From: an uncultured Pelagibacteraceae bacterium
GTDB taxonomy: Bacteria; Pseudomonadota; Alphaproteobacteria; Pelagibacterales; Pelagibacteraceae
Direction of reading: 5' to 3'
Length of the DNA: 64,000 nt
Assembly: GCA_902618565.1 (NCBI GenBank)
Contig: CACNAX010000003.1
Span: 1-64,000, forward strand
The first letter of the stretch is position 1. Each line of letters begins with the position of its first letter. This document shows, piece after piece, positions 47,867 through 58,419 of the stretch. Made by a program: the position numbers and the translations under genes. The notes beneath the pieces are model-generated. The model was given only the letters and a program-made list of their open reading frames with translations, did no database searches and had not been told where the DNA came from.

Positions 47867-49152
47867 TCAATTGGTAAATATCTTTTAATTAACATATTGA
47901 ATTGTCTACCTCTTTCTTCAAAATTTTTGTATTGATCAAATGATGCGGCCGATGGGCTAAATAAAACTGTAACTTTTGTTTTTATATCCTTAAGGTTTGG
48001 AATTAATTTAAGGGTATTTCTCAGATCTTTTGATAGATTAACTTTAATTTTATTTTTAAATAGTTTGAGGAACACTTGTCTATCTTTCCCGTAAATATAT
48101 GCTTCTAAATTTTTAAAATACTTTTTATTTAAATTAAATTTGTCACCCTTTTTAAATAATCCTCCCAAGATCCATATAATTTTTTTATTAGTTTCTAAAA
48201 ATGGAACAGTAGAAGATAATGTTGTTGATTTAGAGTCGTTTATTATTTTTAAATATTTTGATTGATGGATCACTTCCTGTCTAAATTTCAAAGGTTTAAA
48301 TTTATTAATAGTTTTTATTACAGTTTTTAAATTAAGTTTCATATGTTTCGATAGCTCAAATAAAAAATTTAAATTTTGAAAATTTGTTGAATTTTTAAAA
48401 TTTTCATTACTTAATTTATTTTTTAGATATGCGTACTTATTTTTACTTACATATATTATTTTGGATTTTATATTTTTAGTTTTTAATAAGTCTTTCAATA
48501 AATTAGTGTTTGTTATTATTGCTACATCATTTTCGTTTTGTCTTATTACACATTTTAATTTTGATAATACATAATTTTTCATTGTATTATGCCTTTCTAA
48601 ATGATCTGGAGAAATATTGATGATTATAGAAAATTTTGATTTGAAATATTTACTATAAGCCAGCTGATAAGAAGAAGCCTCAACAACAAAGATAGTATTT
48701 CTGGTAACTCTTTTTTCTTCTAAAATAGGATTTCCAATATTTCCGGTTAACCTGGTATCATAATGGTGATTCTTTAAAATATCATAAAGCAACTTACTTG
48801 TAGTTGACTTTCCGTTCGTACCAGTAATCGTAATTGTTAAAACTCTAGGGTTAAATTTATAAAAAATATCAAAATCAGTAATAATTTTTTTTTGATTCTT
48901 TTTTAAATAATTTGATAACTGGCATGTATTTGTATTAATACCTGGACTTATAACTATATAATCAAAATTATTATTTAATAATTTTGATTTAGAAATAAAA
49001 AATTTTTTATATTTATTTTTAATTTTTTTCTTATCATCATCGAAGATAAAACACTTATTTTTCTTTTTTAAATATTTTAATGATGAAATTCCAGATTTTC
49101 CAAAACCATAAATCAAAAAATTTTTATTTAACGTTTCATTTTTCAATTTCAT
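47863..49152 (-). CDS. murD: UDP-N-acetylmuramoylalanine--D-glutamate ligase
   Basis: ITGTNGKSTTSKLL, INISPDHLERH, LFSPSAASFDQYKNFEERG. Confidence 0.96.
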   Translation of the reverse strand: MKLKNETLNKNFLIYGFGKSGISSLKYLKKKNKCFIFDDDKKKIKNKYKKFFISKSKLLNNNFDYIVISPGINTNTCQLSNYLKKNQKKIITDFDIFYKFNPRVLTITITGTNGKSTTSKLLYDILKNHHYDTRLTGNIGNPILEEKRVTRNTIFVVEASSYQLAYSKYFKSKFSIIINISPDHLERHNTMKNYVLSKLKCVIRQNENDVAIITNTNLLKDLLKTKNIKSKIIYVSKNKYAYLKNKLSNENFKNSTNFQNLNFLFELSKHMKLNLKTVIKTINKFKPLKFRQEVIHQSKYLKIINDSKSTTLSSTVPFLETNKKIIWILGGLFKKGDKFNLNKKYFKNLEAYIYGKDRQVFLKLFKNKIKVNLSKDLRNTLKLIPNLKDIKTKVTVLFSPSAASFDQYKNFEERGRQFNMLIKRYLPIE

Positions 49153-50237
49153 TATCTAAGTTTCAAAGTTGCTAATCCAATCATCGCTAGAATAATAGAA
49201 ATTATCCAAAATCTAATTACAACCGTTGACTCTGGCCATCCTTTTTTTTCAAAATGATGATGTATTGGGGCCATTTTAAATATTCTTTTACCTGTTAATT
49301 TATAGGAAATAACTTGAACTATTACAGAAACAGCTTCTAAAACAAACAATCCGCCTGTTATTGCTAAAACAATTTCGTGCTTAGTTATTATACCAACAGC
49401 TCCCAGTGAACCACCTAATGATAAAGATCCAGTGTCTCCCATAAAAATTTTTGCCGGTGGTGCATTAAACCATAAAAAACCTAAACAAGCTCCGATTATT
49501 GATCCACAGAAAATCGAAGCTTCTCCCACACCCTCTATATATGCGATCTGAAGATAATCAGAAAAAATTATGTTACCAGAAACGTAACTAATAAATGCAA
49601 AACAAGCAGCAACTAACATAACGGGAACTGTTGCTAATCCGTCTAAACCATCTGTTAAATTAACTGCATTTGAAGCTCCAACTAATATGAACATATAAAA
49701 AGGTATAAAAAACCAGCCAAGATTGATTACTAAGTTTTTGAAAAAAGGAAAATATAGATTGTTTATTTGATCAGAATTACTTGTGATATAAAGTATAAAT
49801 ATACCAATCAAAGCTAAAATAATTTGAAGAGAGAACTTTAGTTTAGAAGAAATTCCATGCGAACTTTTTAACTTTATTTTTTTATAATCATCATAAGCTC
49901 CCAATAATCCAAAAGAAGCTGCAATAAATATTAAAAACCAATTGTATGGATTTGATAAGTCACCCCATAGTAATACTCCTGAAAAAACACCTAGTAATAT
50001 TATAAGTCCTCCCATCGTAGGTGTTCCAATTTTACTAATTATATGATCACTAGGTCCATCTTCTCTGATTGGATTATGAATCTGTTTTGAAGAAAAAAAA
50101 TTAATCAATGGGTTTCCAACTAAAAAAACAACAACCATAGCTGTAAACATAGAAAGACCAGTTCTTACTGTTAAATATTTAAAAACATTCAAAAAACTAA
50201 ATTGATCTACTAGAATTGAAAAAAGTTCAAACAACAT
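49152..50237 (-). CDS. mraY: Phospho-MurNAc-pentapeptide transferase
   Basis: KIGTPTMGGLIIL, NLTDGLDGLA, MAPIHHHFEKKGWPES. Confidence 0.97.
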   Translation of the reverse strand: MLFELFSILVDQFSFLNVFKYLTVRTGLSMFTAMVVVFLVGNPLINFFSSKQIHNPIREDGPSDHIISKIGTPTMGGLIILLGVFSGVLLWGDLSNPYNWFLIFIAASFGLLGAYDDYKKIKLKSSHGISSKLKFSLQIILALIGIFILYITSNSDQINNLYFPFFKNLVINLGWFFIPFYMFILVGASNAVNLTDGLDGLATVPVMLVAACFAFISYVSGNIIFSDYLQIAYIEGVGEASIFCGSIIGACLGFLWFNAPPAKIFMGDTGSLSLGGSLGAVGIITKHEIVLAITGGLFVLEAVSVIVQVISYKLTGKRIFKMAPIHHHFEKKGWPESTVVIRFWIISIILAMIGLATLKLR

Positions 50238-53065
50238 TAAGATTTTGATCCAATTTGTTTGGTTATTTGATTGAGTCCTGTAGAATTTGAGCCCTTTATC
50301 ATTAAAAAATCACCATTATTTAAATCATTTTTTATTATATTTAGAATTTCACTAGTTGATTTAAGTATTCTTCCTCTTTTTTGTGTTCTAATTTTGTTAA
50401 ATGTTTCTGTGATATAATTCCCATAAACAAACAACTTTTTGAACTTTACCTTATTGATATCTTTTGCAACTTCAATATGAAGTTTTTTTGAAAATTTTCC
50501 TAATTCTAACATGTCACCTAGCAGCATAAATTTTTTATTTGGATTTACTTTTAAATTATTAAATTTCTTAATTGAAAAATTCAGAGATAATGGATTTGAA
50601 TTATAACTTTCATCTATTATGTTAACTTTTTTGGAGCCTACAGTGAATTTTTTTATATTTCCTCTGCCACTTGGTATTTTATAATTAGAAAAAAAGTTAC
50701 TTTTTATTTTATCAATGATATTTAAACTTTTACAAACTGCTATAGAAGCTAATATATTATCCAAATAAGGTAATAAGTTATTATTAATTTTAAAATTAAA
50801 AGTTCTAGAAGCTACGTCAATATAAATGATATAAGATTTCGTAGATTTTTTTAATTTAGATAATCTAATATTAGAATTTTTATGTTTACCAAAAGAAATG
50901 ATATTTAAATTATTTTTGTTTGCTAAATTTGAAAAAAAATCAAAAAATTTATCATCTTTATTTAATACAATTGTACCATTTTTTCTTATGTTGAAAATAA
51001 TCTCTGATTTGGCTTTAGCTATATCCAATAAAGATTTAAAATTTTTGGCGTGCGCATAACTGATATTTGTAATAACACCAACGTCTGGTTTAATTATTTT
51101 TGATAAATAGTCTATTTCTCCCTTTTTGTCCATTCCAATTTCAAATATTCCATAAGTCGTATCCTTATTTAAATTTATTAATGAAATTGGTAAACCGAAT
51201 TTATTATTGAATGAATTTTTTGAATATGTAGTGGAATAATTTTTTTGAAGACATTGTCCTAACAATTCTTTCAGCGAAGTTTTGCCTGAAGATCCTGTAA
51301 TTGCAACTTGAGATGCATTCGAAGAAATTCTTATCTTTTGAGAAAATTTAATTAATAATCTTAGAGTACTTTTAACATTAATCTTTTTTTTACTATCGTT
51401 TTTTTTATTTTGAAGAATTGCTAATTTTGCTCCATTTTTTAGAGCTTCGTCTGCAAAATCATTTCCATTAAAAGATTTACCCTTAATTCCAAAGAAAATT
51501 TTACCTTTATTTTGTTCTTTTGAGTTAGTGCTAATTTTTAAATTTTTTATTTTATCTAATTTTTTGTTATTTATAATTTCTTTAAGTATATTTAATTTCC
51601 AATCATTTGATAAAATTCTATTTTTTAAAATTATTGATTTTTTTATATTATCTTTGTCAGAGAATTTATTTTTCTTAAAATATTCTTGAGTGTTTTCATG
51701 TCCCTTTCCAGCAATGATTAAAACCTCATCAGACTTACTATTTAAAATTGCTTTTTTTATAGCTAATTTTCTTGATGGTATTTCAATCATTTTAGATGGT
51801 AAAATTGATTTCTTAATACTTGCTCTAATATTTTCTGGATTTTCACATCTAGGATTATCGTCTGTAAGATAAATGTAATTACATAGTTTGTTAGCAATTT
51901 TGCCCATTATTGGTCTTTTTTCTTTATCTCTTTCACCTCCACATCCAAATACAATATTAATTTTTCTTAAACCAAATTGTTCTTTAATATTTTCTATACT
52001 TGTTTTAAGAGCCTCTGGAGTATGAGCATAGTCTAAAATAAAAATTGAATTATCTTTGGTTGTTCCGATTATCTCGAGCCTTCCTTTTGCGGGTTTAATA
52101 TATTTAAGTTTTTTAACAATATCATCAATTTTTAGATTACTTTTAATTGCTGCTGCAATAGCCATCATCAAATTCTTAATTTGTATTTTCCCAATTAAGC
52201 TTGTTTTAAATTGGTATTCTTTATTTTGATAAGAAAACTTTATATGTTGGTAATTATTTAAAATTTTAATTGAATTAATTTTCAAATGACTCTTTGATGT
52301 ACCAATGCTTAATAAATTTAATTTTTTTTTTTTGGCTATTTTTTTAAAAGTCTTTGAGTATTTTAAATCATTATCAAATATCAAATTTCCATTTTTCTTC
52401 GTCAATTCATTAAATAAAATTAATTTTGAATTAAAATAATTTTTATAATTTTTATGATAGTCTAAATGATCTCTGCTTAAATTAGTGAATATAGATGTGT
52501 TAAATTTAACGCCATGTAATCTTTTTTGATGAAGACCATGACTTGATGCTTCTAAAATTACATTTTCAATTTTTTTATTTTTTAAATTTTCAAGTATTTT
52601 ATTAATTGTAATAGAATCAACAGTTGTATTATTAAGTTTTAAGCTAATACCGTTAGATTTGACACCTAAAGTTCCAATTGAGGCTACTTTTTTTTTATTA
52701 AGATTCAATATCTGATAATAAAAATTGACTATAGATGATTTACCGTTTGTACCAGTTACAGCAATTATATTGTTTGGTTTTTTATTATAATATTTATTTG
52801 AGAAATTTGATAATGCTAATCTAGTGTCGCTTACCTTTATGTATAATATACCTCTACTAATCCCAGTTTTAAACTTATTTGATACAATTATTCGAGCTCC
52901 CCTTGTTATAGCATCATTTATGAAATTATTTCCATTTAATTCACTACCCTGTATGGCAAAAAATATATAATCTTTTTTTATTTTTTTTGAATTAAATTCA
53001 AATCCTTTAAAACTTTTATTAGCAAAATCTTTATTAAGATTTTTAAAAAAGTTTTTTAATATCAT
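50237..53065 (-). CDS. murE/murF: Bifunctional MurE-MurF fusion
   Basis: 942-aa ORF: N-terminal MurE (VTGTNGKSSIVNF, DDNPRCENP) and C-terminal MurF (ITGSSGKTSLKELL, DESYNSNPLSL). Confidence 0.93.
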   Translation of the reverse strand: MILKNFFKNLNKDFANKSFKGFEFNSKKIKKDYIFFAIQGSELNGNNFINDAITRGARIIVSNKFKTGISRGILYIKVSDTRLALSNFSNKYYNKKPNNIIAVTGTNGKSSIVNFYYQILNLNKKKVASIGTLGVKSNGISLKLNNTTVDSITINKILENLKNKKIENVILEASSHGLHQKRLHGVKFNTSIFTNLSRDHLDYHKNYKNYFNSKLILFNELTKKNGNLIFDNDLKYSKTFKKIAKKKKLNLLSIGTSKSHLKINSIKILNNYQHIKFSYQNKEYQFKTSLIGKIQIKNLMMAIAAAIKSNLKIDDIVKKLKYIKPAKGRLEIIGTTKDNSIFILDYAHTPEALKTSIENIKEQFGLRKINIVFGCGGERDKEKRPIMGKIANKLCNYIYLTDDNPRCENPENIRASIKKSILPSKMIEIPSRKLAIKKAILNSKSDEVLIIAGKGHENTQEYFKKNKFSDKDNIKKSIILKNRILSNDWKLNILKEIINNKKLDKIKNLKISTNSKEQNKGKIFFGIKGKSFNGNDFADEALKNGAKLAILQNKKNDSKKKINVKSTLRLLIKFSQKIRISSNASQVAITGSSGKTSLKELLGQCLQKNYSTTYSKNSFNNKFGLPISLINLNKDTTYGIFEIGMDKKGEIDYLSKIIKPDVGVITNISYAHAKNFKSLLDIAKAKSEIIFNIRKNGTIVLNKDDKFFDFFSNLANKNNLNIISFGKHKNSNIRLSKLKKSTKSYIIYIDVASRTFNFKINNNLLPYLDNILASIAVCKSLNIIDKIKSNFFSNYKIPSGRGNIKKFTVGSKKVNIIDESYNSNPLSLNFSIKKFNNLKVNPNKKFMLLGDMLELGKFSKKLHIEVAKDINKVKFKKLFVYGNYITETFNKIRTQKRGRILKSTSEILNIIKNDLNNGDFLMIKGSNSTGLNQITKQIGSKS

Positions 53066-53076
53066 TATGAAATTTC

Positions 53077-54708
53077 TTAATATTTTATGGCTAAAATAGG
53101 CCCAATTTTTTCAATTATTTTTTTTGCAACCTCAACAGAGGTCCAACCTGCCGTGTTAAAAGGAGTGCCAACTATCTTTCTTTCTTTGCCATCATTATAT
53201 TTATAAGCATAAGTCTCACTTAATTTTGGCTCGTCTAGCAAAACAACTAATACATATTTTGGGGAAGATGCTGGAAAAATTGAAGCAAAAGTATTTATTT
53301 TTTTTTTTGAATATTTACCTTTAATTGATTTTTGAGCTGTTCCTGTTTTTCCAGCAATTTCATAACCAGCAATATTTATTAAATTAGCAGTACCCTGTTT
53401 AGTAGTAACAATTTTTCTCAATATATCATTAATTTTATTTGAATTTTCTTTTGTTATTATTTGCTTGCCCTTTTTTAAATTTTTTTGTTTTTTAATTAAA
53501 GTTGGTTTTATTTTGTATCCACCATTTGCAATTATTGCATAAGCTTTTGCAAGTTGAAGTGGTGTAGTTGTTATACCATGGCCATATGCAGATGTTGCTA
53601 ATTTACATTTGCCCCATTTGAATGGAATTGGATTACCAACTTCCTCTATATCAAATTGTATTTTATTTAATAAATCTAAATCTTCTAGAAAATTTTTAAA
53701 ATTTTCCAACCCAACTTTCTGTGCAATTTTAATTGAACCAATATTTCCAGATCTAATTAATATTTCTTCAGCTGTAAGACTAGATGGAATATCCATATCA
53801 TATTCAGAGATTGATCTTCCAGCACATTTTATTTTTTTTGGTAAATTTTTAAAGAATGTATCTTCTCGTATGACATTATGCTGTAGTCCAGCAGCTAATG
53901 TGAATGTTTTAAACACTGATCCAAGTTCATAGACACCTTTTGTAGATCTGTTAATAAATTTTTTATTAGAAATGTCTTCTCTTTTATTTAAATCAAAATC
54001 TGGTAAAGAAACCATTGAAAGAATTTCACCAGTGTTAACATTCATTAAAATAGCTGTGCTTCCATAACTATTAAAAATTTTTTGAAATTTTAATAACTCT
54101 TGTCTTATTAAATATTGTAATTCAGTATCTAGGGTAAGTTTTAATGGTTTGTTAGAAGTTGTTAATTCATAGTCAAAAGATTTTTCTATTCCAGATACAC
54201 CGTTGTTATCTGTATCAATCTGTCCCAATATATGACTGAAAAGATTTCCATTTGGATAAACACGAGCAATGTTTTCTTCTTCTCTGAATGATTTTTCACC
54301 TAACAATTTTATTTTTTCAAGTTTTTCTGGAGATATTTTCTTTTTAATATAGAAAAACTTTTTTCCATTAATTTCTTTTTCAAAATTCTTTTCAGGAAAT
54401 ATTAATTTTAGAGAAATTAATAATTTTTCTTTATTAATTAATTGATTTGGATTAATGCCTAAATTAGTGACACGTACCGTTTTAGCAATAATGTTTCCAT
54501 TTCTATCCATTATAGAAGCTCTGTATTTCTCTTTTTCTTTTACAGCTTGAGCTTGGTTTGTTTTCTTAAATCCTAAATATACAGTTTTAGATGTAAAAGT
54601 TATTGTAATTATAAAAAAGATAAAGAAAATAAAAGATATACGCTCAAAAGAAATTTTTAAATTTGATCTATTTTCCTCAAATTTAAAATTTTCACCGATA
54701 TTATTCAT
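53077..54708 (-). CDS. ftsI: Peptidoglycan transpeptidase FtsI/PBP3
   Basis: STKGVYELGSVFKTFT (SxxK), SGNIG (SxN), AGKTGTAQK (KTG). Confidence 0.95.
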   Translation of the reverse strand: MNNIGENFKFEENRSNLKISFERISFIFFIFFIITITFTSKTVYLGFKKTNQAQAVKEKEKYRASIMDRNGNIIAKTVRVTNLGINPNQLINKEKLLISLKLIFPEKNFEKEINGKKFFYIKKKISPEKLEKIKLLGEKSFREEENIARVYPNGNLFSHILGQIDTDNNGVSGIEKSFDYELTTSNKPLKLTLDTELQYLIRQELLKFQKIFNSYGSTAILMNVNTGEILSMVSLPDFDLNKREDISNKKFINRSTKGVYELGSVFKTFTLAAGLQHNVIREDTFFKNLPKKIKCAGRSISEYDMDIPSSLTAEEILIRSGNIGSIKIAQKVGLENFKNFLEDLDLLNKIQFDIEEVGNPIPFKWGKCKLATSAYGHGITTTPLQLAKAYAIIANGGYKIKPTLIKKQKNLKKGKQIITKENSNKINDILRKIVTTKQGTANLINIAGYEIAGKTGTAQKSIKGKYSKKKINTFASIFPASSPKYVLVVLLDEPKLSETYAYKYNDGKERKIVGTPFNTAGWTSVEVAKKIIEKIGPILAIKY

Positions 54709-54976
54709 TTTTAAATCTAAAAATTTTCAAATCTGTAATTTCTTTTTTTTTTAATTCTTTTTCAAAATATATTTGGGAATATTCCATTAACTTATTTGGT
54801 GATGTAAGATAATTGAAATCAAATAAAACTAACTCATAAATATCATTTAGAGCTCTTATATCTTCTTGAATTTCAAAAATTTTTTTATCAAGTTTTTTTG
54901 TCGAATTTTTCGTAAAAGCTGTTGAAATTATAAGAATAATAATTGGTATAAATAAAAGAATTTTTTTATGCATCAA
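54701..54976 (-). CDS. ftsL: FtsL-like division protein
   Basis: 91 aa, N-terminal TM plus coiled coil, between rsmH and ftsI. Confidence 0.7.
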   Translation of the reverse strand: MMHKKILLFIPIIILIISTAFTKNSTKKLDKKIFEIQEDIRALNDIYELVLFDFNYLTSPNKLMEYSQIYFEKELKKKEITDLKIFRFKNE

Positions 54977-55958
54977 AGTTCAAATTTTCTATATCTTTTA
55001 AGTAATTAAAATTACTAACAAATTTTTTAAAATTACATCCATTCTCCAATTTATATGCAAATCTTAGCTTTGCTGATCTAGAAGGGGGATTAATATTAAT
55101 TTCACCAGATGATGGAATTATTGGTTTTTTCCTTATTAAATTAAAATACCTTTTAGTTGAAATACTTTTTGGCAAATACCTAGAAGAATTTTTTACTTCC
55201 GAGTATTCTTTAAAAAAAAATTTTACTATTTTATCCTCGATTGAATGAAAAGTAACAACCGCTATTACTCCACCAATTGGTAAAATATTATATGCACCTA
55301 TTAATCCATTTATTAACTCAGTGATTTCTTTATTTACAAATATTCTAAGAGCTTGAAAAATTTTGGTTGAATTATTCTTCCCTTTTTTGTTTTTTTTCAC
55401 ACTTTCGATAATTTGCACTAAATCTTCGGTGTTAATTTTTTTATTTTCTCTTAATTTCACAATTTTTTTTGCAATCGGTTTTGCGAATTTTTCATCACCA
55501 AAATATTTGAAAATTTTAGATAGATTTTGTTGACTCATTTTTGAAATGATTTCATCACAGGAGAAGTCATTTAAGCCCATTCTCATATCAAGTTTTCCAG
55601 TACTTTTAAAAGATAGACCTCTACTTAAGTTAGAAATTTGATTTAACGAATATCCTAAATCAAATATTATCGCTTTAATATTTTTAATTTTGATTTGATC
55701 AATATTTGAGAACCTCATGTTATAAAATTTAAATCTATTTTTATATTTAGATTGAAGATTGCTGGCAATTTTTTTTAGTGAGTTATCTCTGTCTAATGCT
55801 ATTACATTATTTGAAATTTCTTCTAATATTTTCTCTGAATACCCCCCAGCACCGAAAGTACAATCGATAAATGTGCCACCATAAAGAGGGGAAATAATAC
55901 TAATTAGTTCATTTAGTAATACTGGAAAATGTTTTTCCAGATTTATGGTGGCATTCAT
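54966..55958 (-). CDS. rsmH: 16S rRNA m4C1402 methyltransferase RsmH (MraW)
   Basis: HFPVLLNELISII, FIDCTFGAGGYSEKIL, VVTFHSIEDKIVK. Confidence 0.97.
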   Translation of the reverse strand: MNATINLEKHFPVLLNELISIISPLYGGTFIDCTFGAGGYSEKILEEISNNVIALDRDNSLKKIASNLQSKYKNRFKFYNMRFSNIDQIKIKNIKAIIFDLGYSLNQISNLSRGLSFKSTGKLDMRMGLNDFSCDEIISKMSQQNLSKIFKYFGDEKFAKPIAKKIVKLRENKKINTEDLVQIIESVKKNKKGKNNSTKIFQALRIFVNKEITELINGLIGAYNILPIGGVIAVVTFHSIEDKIVKFFFKEYSEVKNSSRYLPKSISTKRYFNLIRKKPIIPSSGEININPPSRSAKLRFAYKLENGCNFKKFVSNFNYLKDIENLNFDA

Positions 55959-55976
55959 TTATTTTTTTGAAGACCA

Positions 55977-57419
55977 TTAGTTCTTTTGTCTTCTCAAAAA
56001 TGCAGGAATTTCTAAATCCTCTTCCTCATCTGAATTTAATTCTTCAGTATCTAATGCCTCATCATTAAATCCTGAATTAAATAATTCAGGTGTTTCATCA
56101 TCACTTAATTCAAAATTCTCTAATCCATTATTTTCGGATACCTTTTCTTCTGAATTGATTTCAAAATCTGTATTTACTGAATTTGTCTCATTATCTTCAA
56201 TTTGAGTCGAAGTTTCACTTGTTAGGGTATTTGACGTCTCTTTTAGATCACCACTATCTATGTTGCTAGAATTCAATTGTTCATTTTTAATATCTTCATC
56301 AATTTTAAGAGCATTTGCTCCATTAGTAATAATTGAATTATTATTTGTAAATTGGAAAGATTGAGTTGATGCAGAATTTGAAAACTCAGAATAACCAGGA
56401 TTTCTATTTTGAATTCTATGCACCATGTTAATTACTGATTTAGGCTCGGGCTGTTGTCCATCTAAAGCAGTGGCAACAATTGAAACTCTCATTAATCCAT
56501 CTAAACTTTCATCAGTTATCGCTCCAATAATTAATTCTGCTTCTGGGTCAACTTCAGCTCTTACTTTATTCACAGCTTCATCTACTTCAAATAATTTTAA
56601 ATCTTTACCTCCAGTAATATTGACTAAAAGTCCTTTTGCCCCTTTTAAAGAATAATCGTCAATCAATGGATTATTAATTGCAGACTCTGCGGCTTTGACA
56701 GCTCTTCCTTCTCCCTCTGCTTGACCTGTGCCCATCATAGCTTTGCCCATTGAACTCATAACAGTTTCAACATCAGCAAAATCAAGATTTATAAGCCCTG
56801 GTCTAACCATTAAATCAGTTATACTTTGAACACCGTGAAGCAAAACATCATTTGATAAAGCAAAAGATTCTTCAAAAGTTGTTTGTTCACTTGCAATCTT
56901 GAATAAATTTTGATTTGGGACAACTATAATAGTATCAACATGTTTTCGAAGTTCCTCCAAGCCTTGTTGAGCTTTTCTCATTCTTGAAGGGCCCTCATAT
57001 AAGAAAGGTAGAGTTATAACTCCGACTGTTAAGATATTAAGTTCTTTTGCAGCTCTAGCAATTACATGAGCAGATCCAGTTCCAGTTCCACCACCCATTC
57101 CGGCTGTAATGAAAACCATATTTGAACCCTGCAATATATTTACAATTTCATTTAAAGATTCATCTGCAGCAGCTTGGCCAATATCTAATTTTGCCCCTGC
57201 CCCTAAACCTTTAGTAAGGTTAAGTCCCATCTGTATTTTTGTTTGTGCCTTGCTTAATCTTAAATCTTGAGCGTCTGTATTTACCGCAATAAACTCAACA
57301 CCTTGAAGGCCAGCATCAATCATTCCATTAATTGCATTTCCTCCAGCTCCTCCTACTCCTAATACTAGAATCCTTGGTTTAAGTTCTTTTATATCCGGTG
57401 TTTTAAAGTTTATTGTCAT
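55977..57419 (-). CDS. ftsZ: Cell division protein FtsZ
   Basis: [31 protein letters not shown], acidic linker and C-terminal peptide EIPAFLRRQ. Confidence 0.98.
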   Translation of the reverse strand: MTINFKTPDIKELKPRILVLGVGGAGGNAINGMIDAGLQGVEFIAVNTDAQDLRLSKAQTKIQMGLNLTKGLGAGAKLDIGQAAADESLNEIVNILQGSNMVFITAGMGGGTGTGSAHVIARAAKELNILTVGVITLPFLYEGPSRMRKAQQGLEELRKHVDTIIVVPNQNLFKIASEQTTFEESFALSNDVLLHGVQSITDLMVRPGLINLDFADVETVMSSMGKAMMGTGQAEGEGRAVKAAESAINNPLIDDYSLKGAKGLLVNITGGKDLKLFEVDEAVNKVRAEVDPEAELIIGAITDESLDGLMRVSIVATALDGQQPEPKSVINMVHRIQNRNPGYSEFSNSASTQSFQFTNNNSIITNGANALKIDEDIKNEQLNSSNIDSGDLKETSNTLTSETSTQIEDNETNSVNTDFEINSEEKVSENNGLENFELSDDETPELFNSGFNDEALDTEELNSDEEEDLEIPAFLRRQKN

Positions 57420-57430
57420 TTTCTCCCCTT

Positions 57431-57886
57431 TTAGTTATTAAATTGTTTTTCCCATTTAAGACTTGCCCTATTAATGTTTGACTTTTTTCTAGCGTTTGCC
57501 CTAAATTTTTCAAAAAGTGTTGGTTCCCAGATTTGAAATGTTTTACCTTGACCAACAAATAACATGCTATTTTTAATCTTTGCATGTTTTAATAATTTTG
57601 TAGTTATTTGAACCCGTCCTTCACTGTCAAATTGTAAATTTATACTTTCAGATAATATAGATGTTGCAAAATAATCTTTCTTTTCCTCAAAAGGATTGAG
57701 GGAATCAATTGCATTTGAAATTTTTTCTATTCTATCTTGTGGCCATGCTTCAATACATTGATTATTAAAAGATGGATAACAAATTACTCCATTGTAACCT
57801 ATATTTGACAAATATGATCTATATGATGCAGGCACTGAAACCCTTCCCTTTTTGTCCAATTTGTTTTCGTAGGTTGATAAAAACAT
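57431..57886 (-). CDS. mraZ: Transcriptional regulator MraZ
   Basis: [31 protein letters not shown] AbrB-like repeats; head of the dcw cluster. Confidence 0.93.
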   Translation of the reverse strand: MFLSTYENKLDKKGRVSVPASYRSYLSNIGYNGVICYPSFNNQCIEAWPQDRIEKISNAIDSLNPFEEKKDYFATSILSESINLQFDSEGRVQITTKLLKHAKIKNSMLFVGQGKTFQIWEPTLFEKFRANARKKSNINRASLKWEKQFNN

Positions 57887-57906
57887 AAACCATATTATCC
57901 CTAATT

Positions 57907-57930
57907 TGGGTATTTATGGGATATTATGGG
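57907..57930. promoter_or_regulatory. Candidate MraZ-binding box
   Basis: TGGG at 57907, 57917 and 57927: three copies, exact 10-bp period. Confidence 0.7.
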
Positions 57931-57949
57931 TTTTATTTGTTAGCGTCAA
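57921..57949 (-). promoter_or_regulatory. Candidate mraZ/dcw promoter
   Basis: Minus strand TTGACG (57949-57944), 17-nt spacer, TAATAT (57926-57921). Confidence 0.5.
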
Positions 57950-58010
57950 TAGCTAATATTGTGGAACTCCAACGTAAAAAATTAATAATTATTTGGATTT
58001 ATTTTAATGG

Positions 58011-58373
58011 AATGCCAGATAAACTATAAGCCGGGTTCTGTCATTTAAACTTATCATTTATCTAGGCTTTAAATCTCTTTAAAGCTCAAGCAACTAACCC
58101 TGATGACTAGCCAAAGACTGCTTTTAGTTATCACTAACAATGTCATCTCTACTCAGTCTTGCTCTCAGTGGGGTTTTCCATGCGCTTGTTGTTACCAACT
58201 AAGCCGGTGTGCTCTTACCACACCTTTTCACCCTTGCCTTGATAAGGCGGTTTATTTTCTGTGGCACTATCCCTAGGGTCTCCCCTGCCAGCCATTAACT
58301 GGCACTGTGTCTTTGTAGAGCCCGGACTTTCCTCTTTGTACAAAACAAAGCGATAAGTCATTTATCTGGCATA
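58011..58373 (-). ncRNA. rnpB: RNase P RNA (bacterial type A)
   Basis: GAGGAAAGTCCGGGCTC, GGGTGAAAAGGTGTGGTAAGAGCACACCGG, terminal P1 ATGCCAGATAAA/TTTATCTGGCAT, ACAGAACCCGGCTTA. Confidence 0.96.
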
Positions 58374-58419
58374 CTTAAAATATAATTTTTTTTTCAAATT
58401 TCAACTATAATTAACTTAA

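Noticed and set aside
57403-57585. 60-aa minus-strand ORF overlapping mraZ
   Set aside because: Alternate frame of the mraZ 3' end; no independent start context or conservation evidence.
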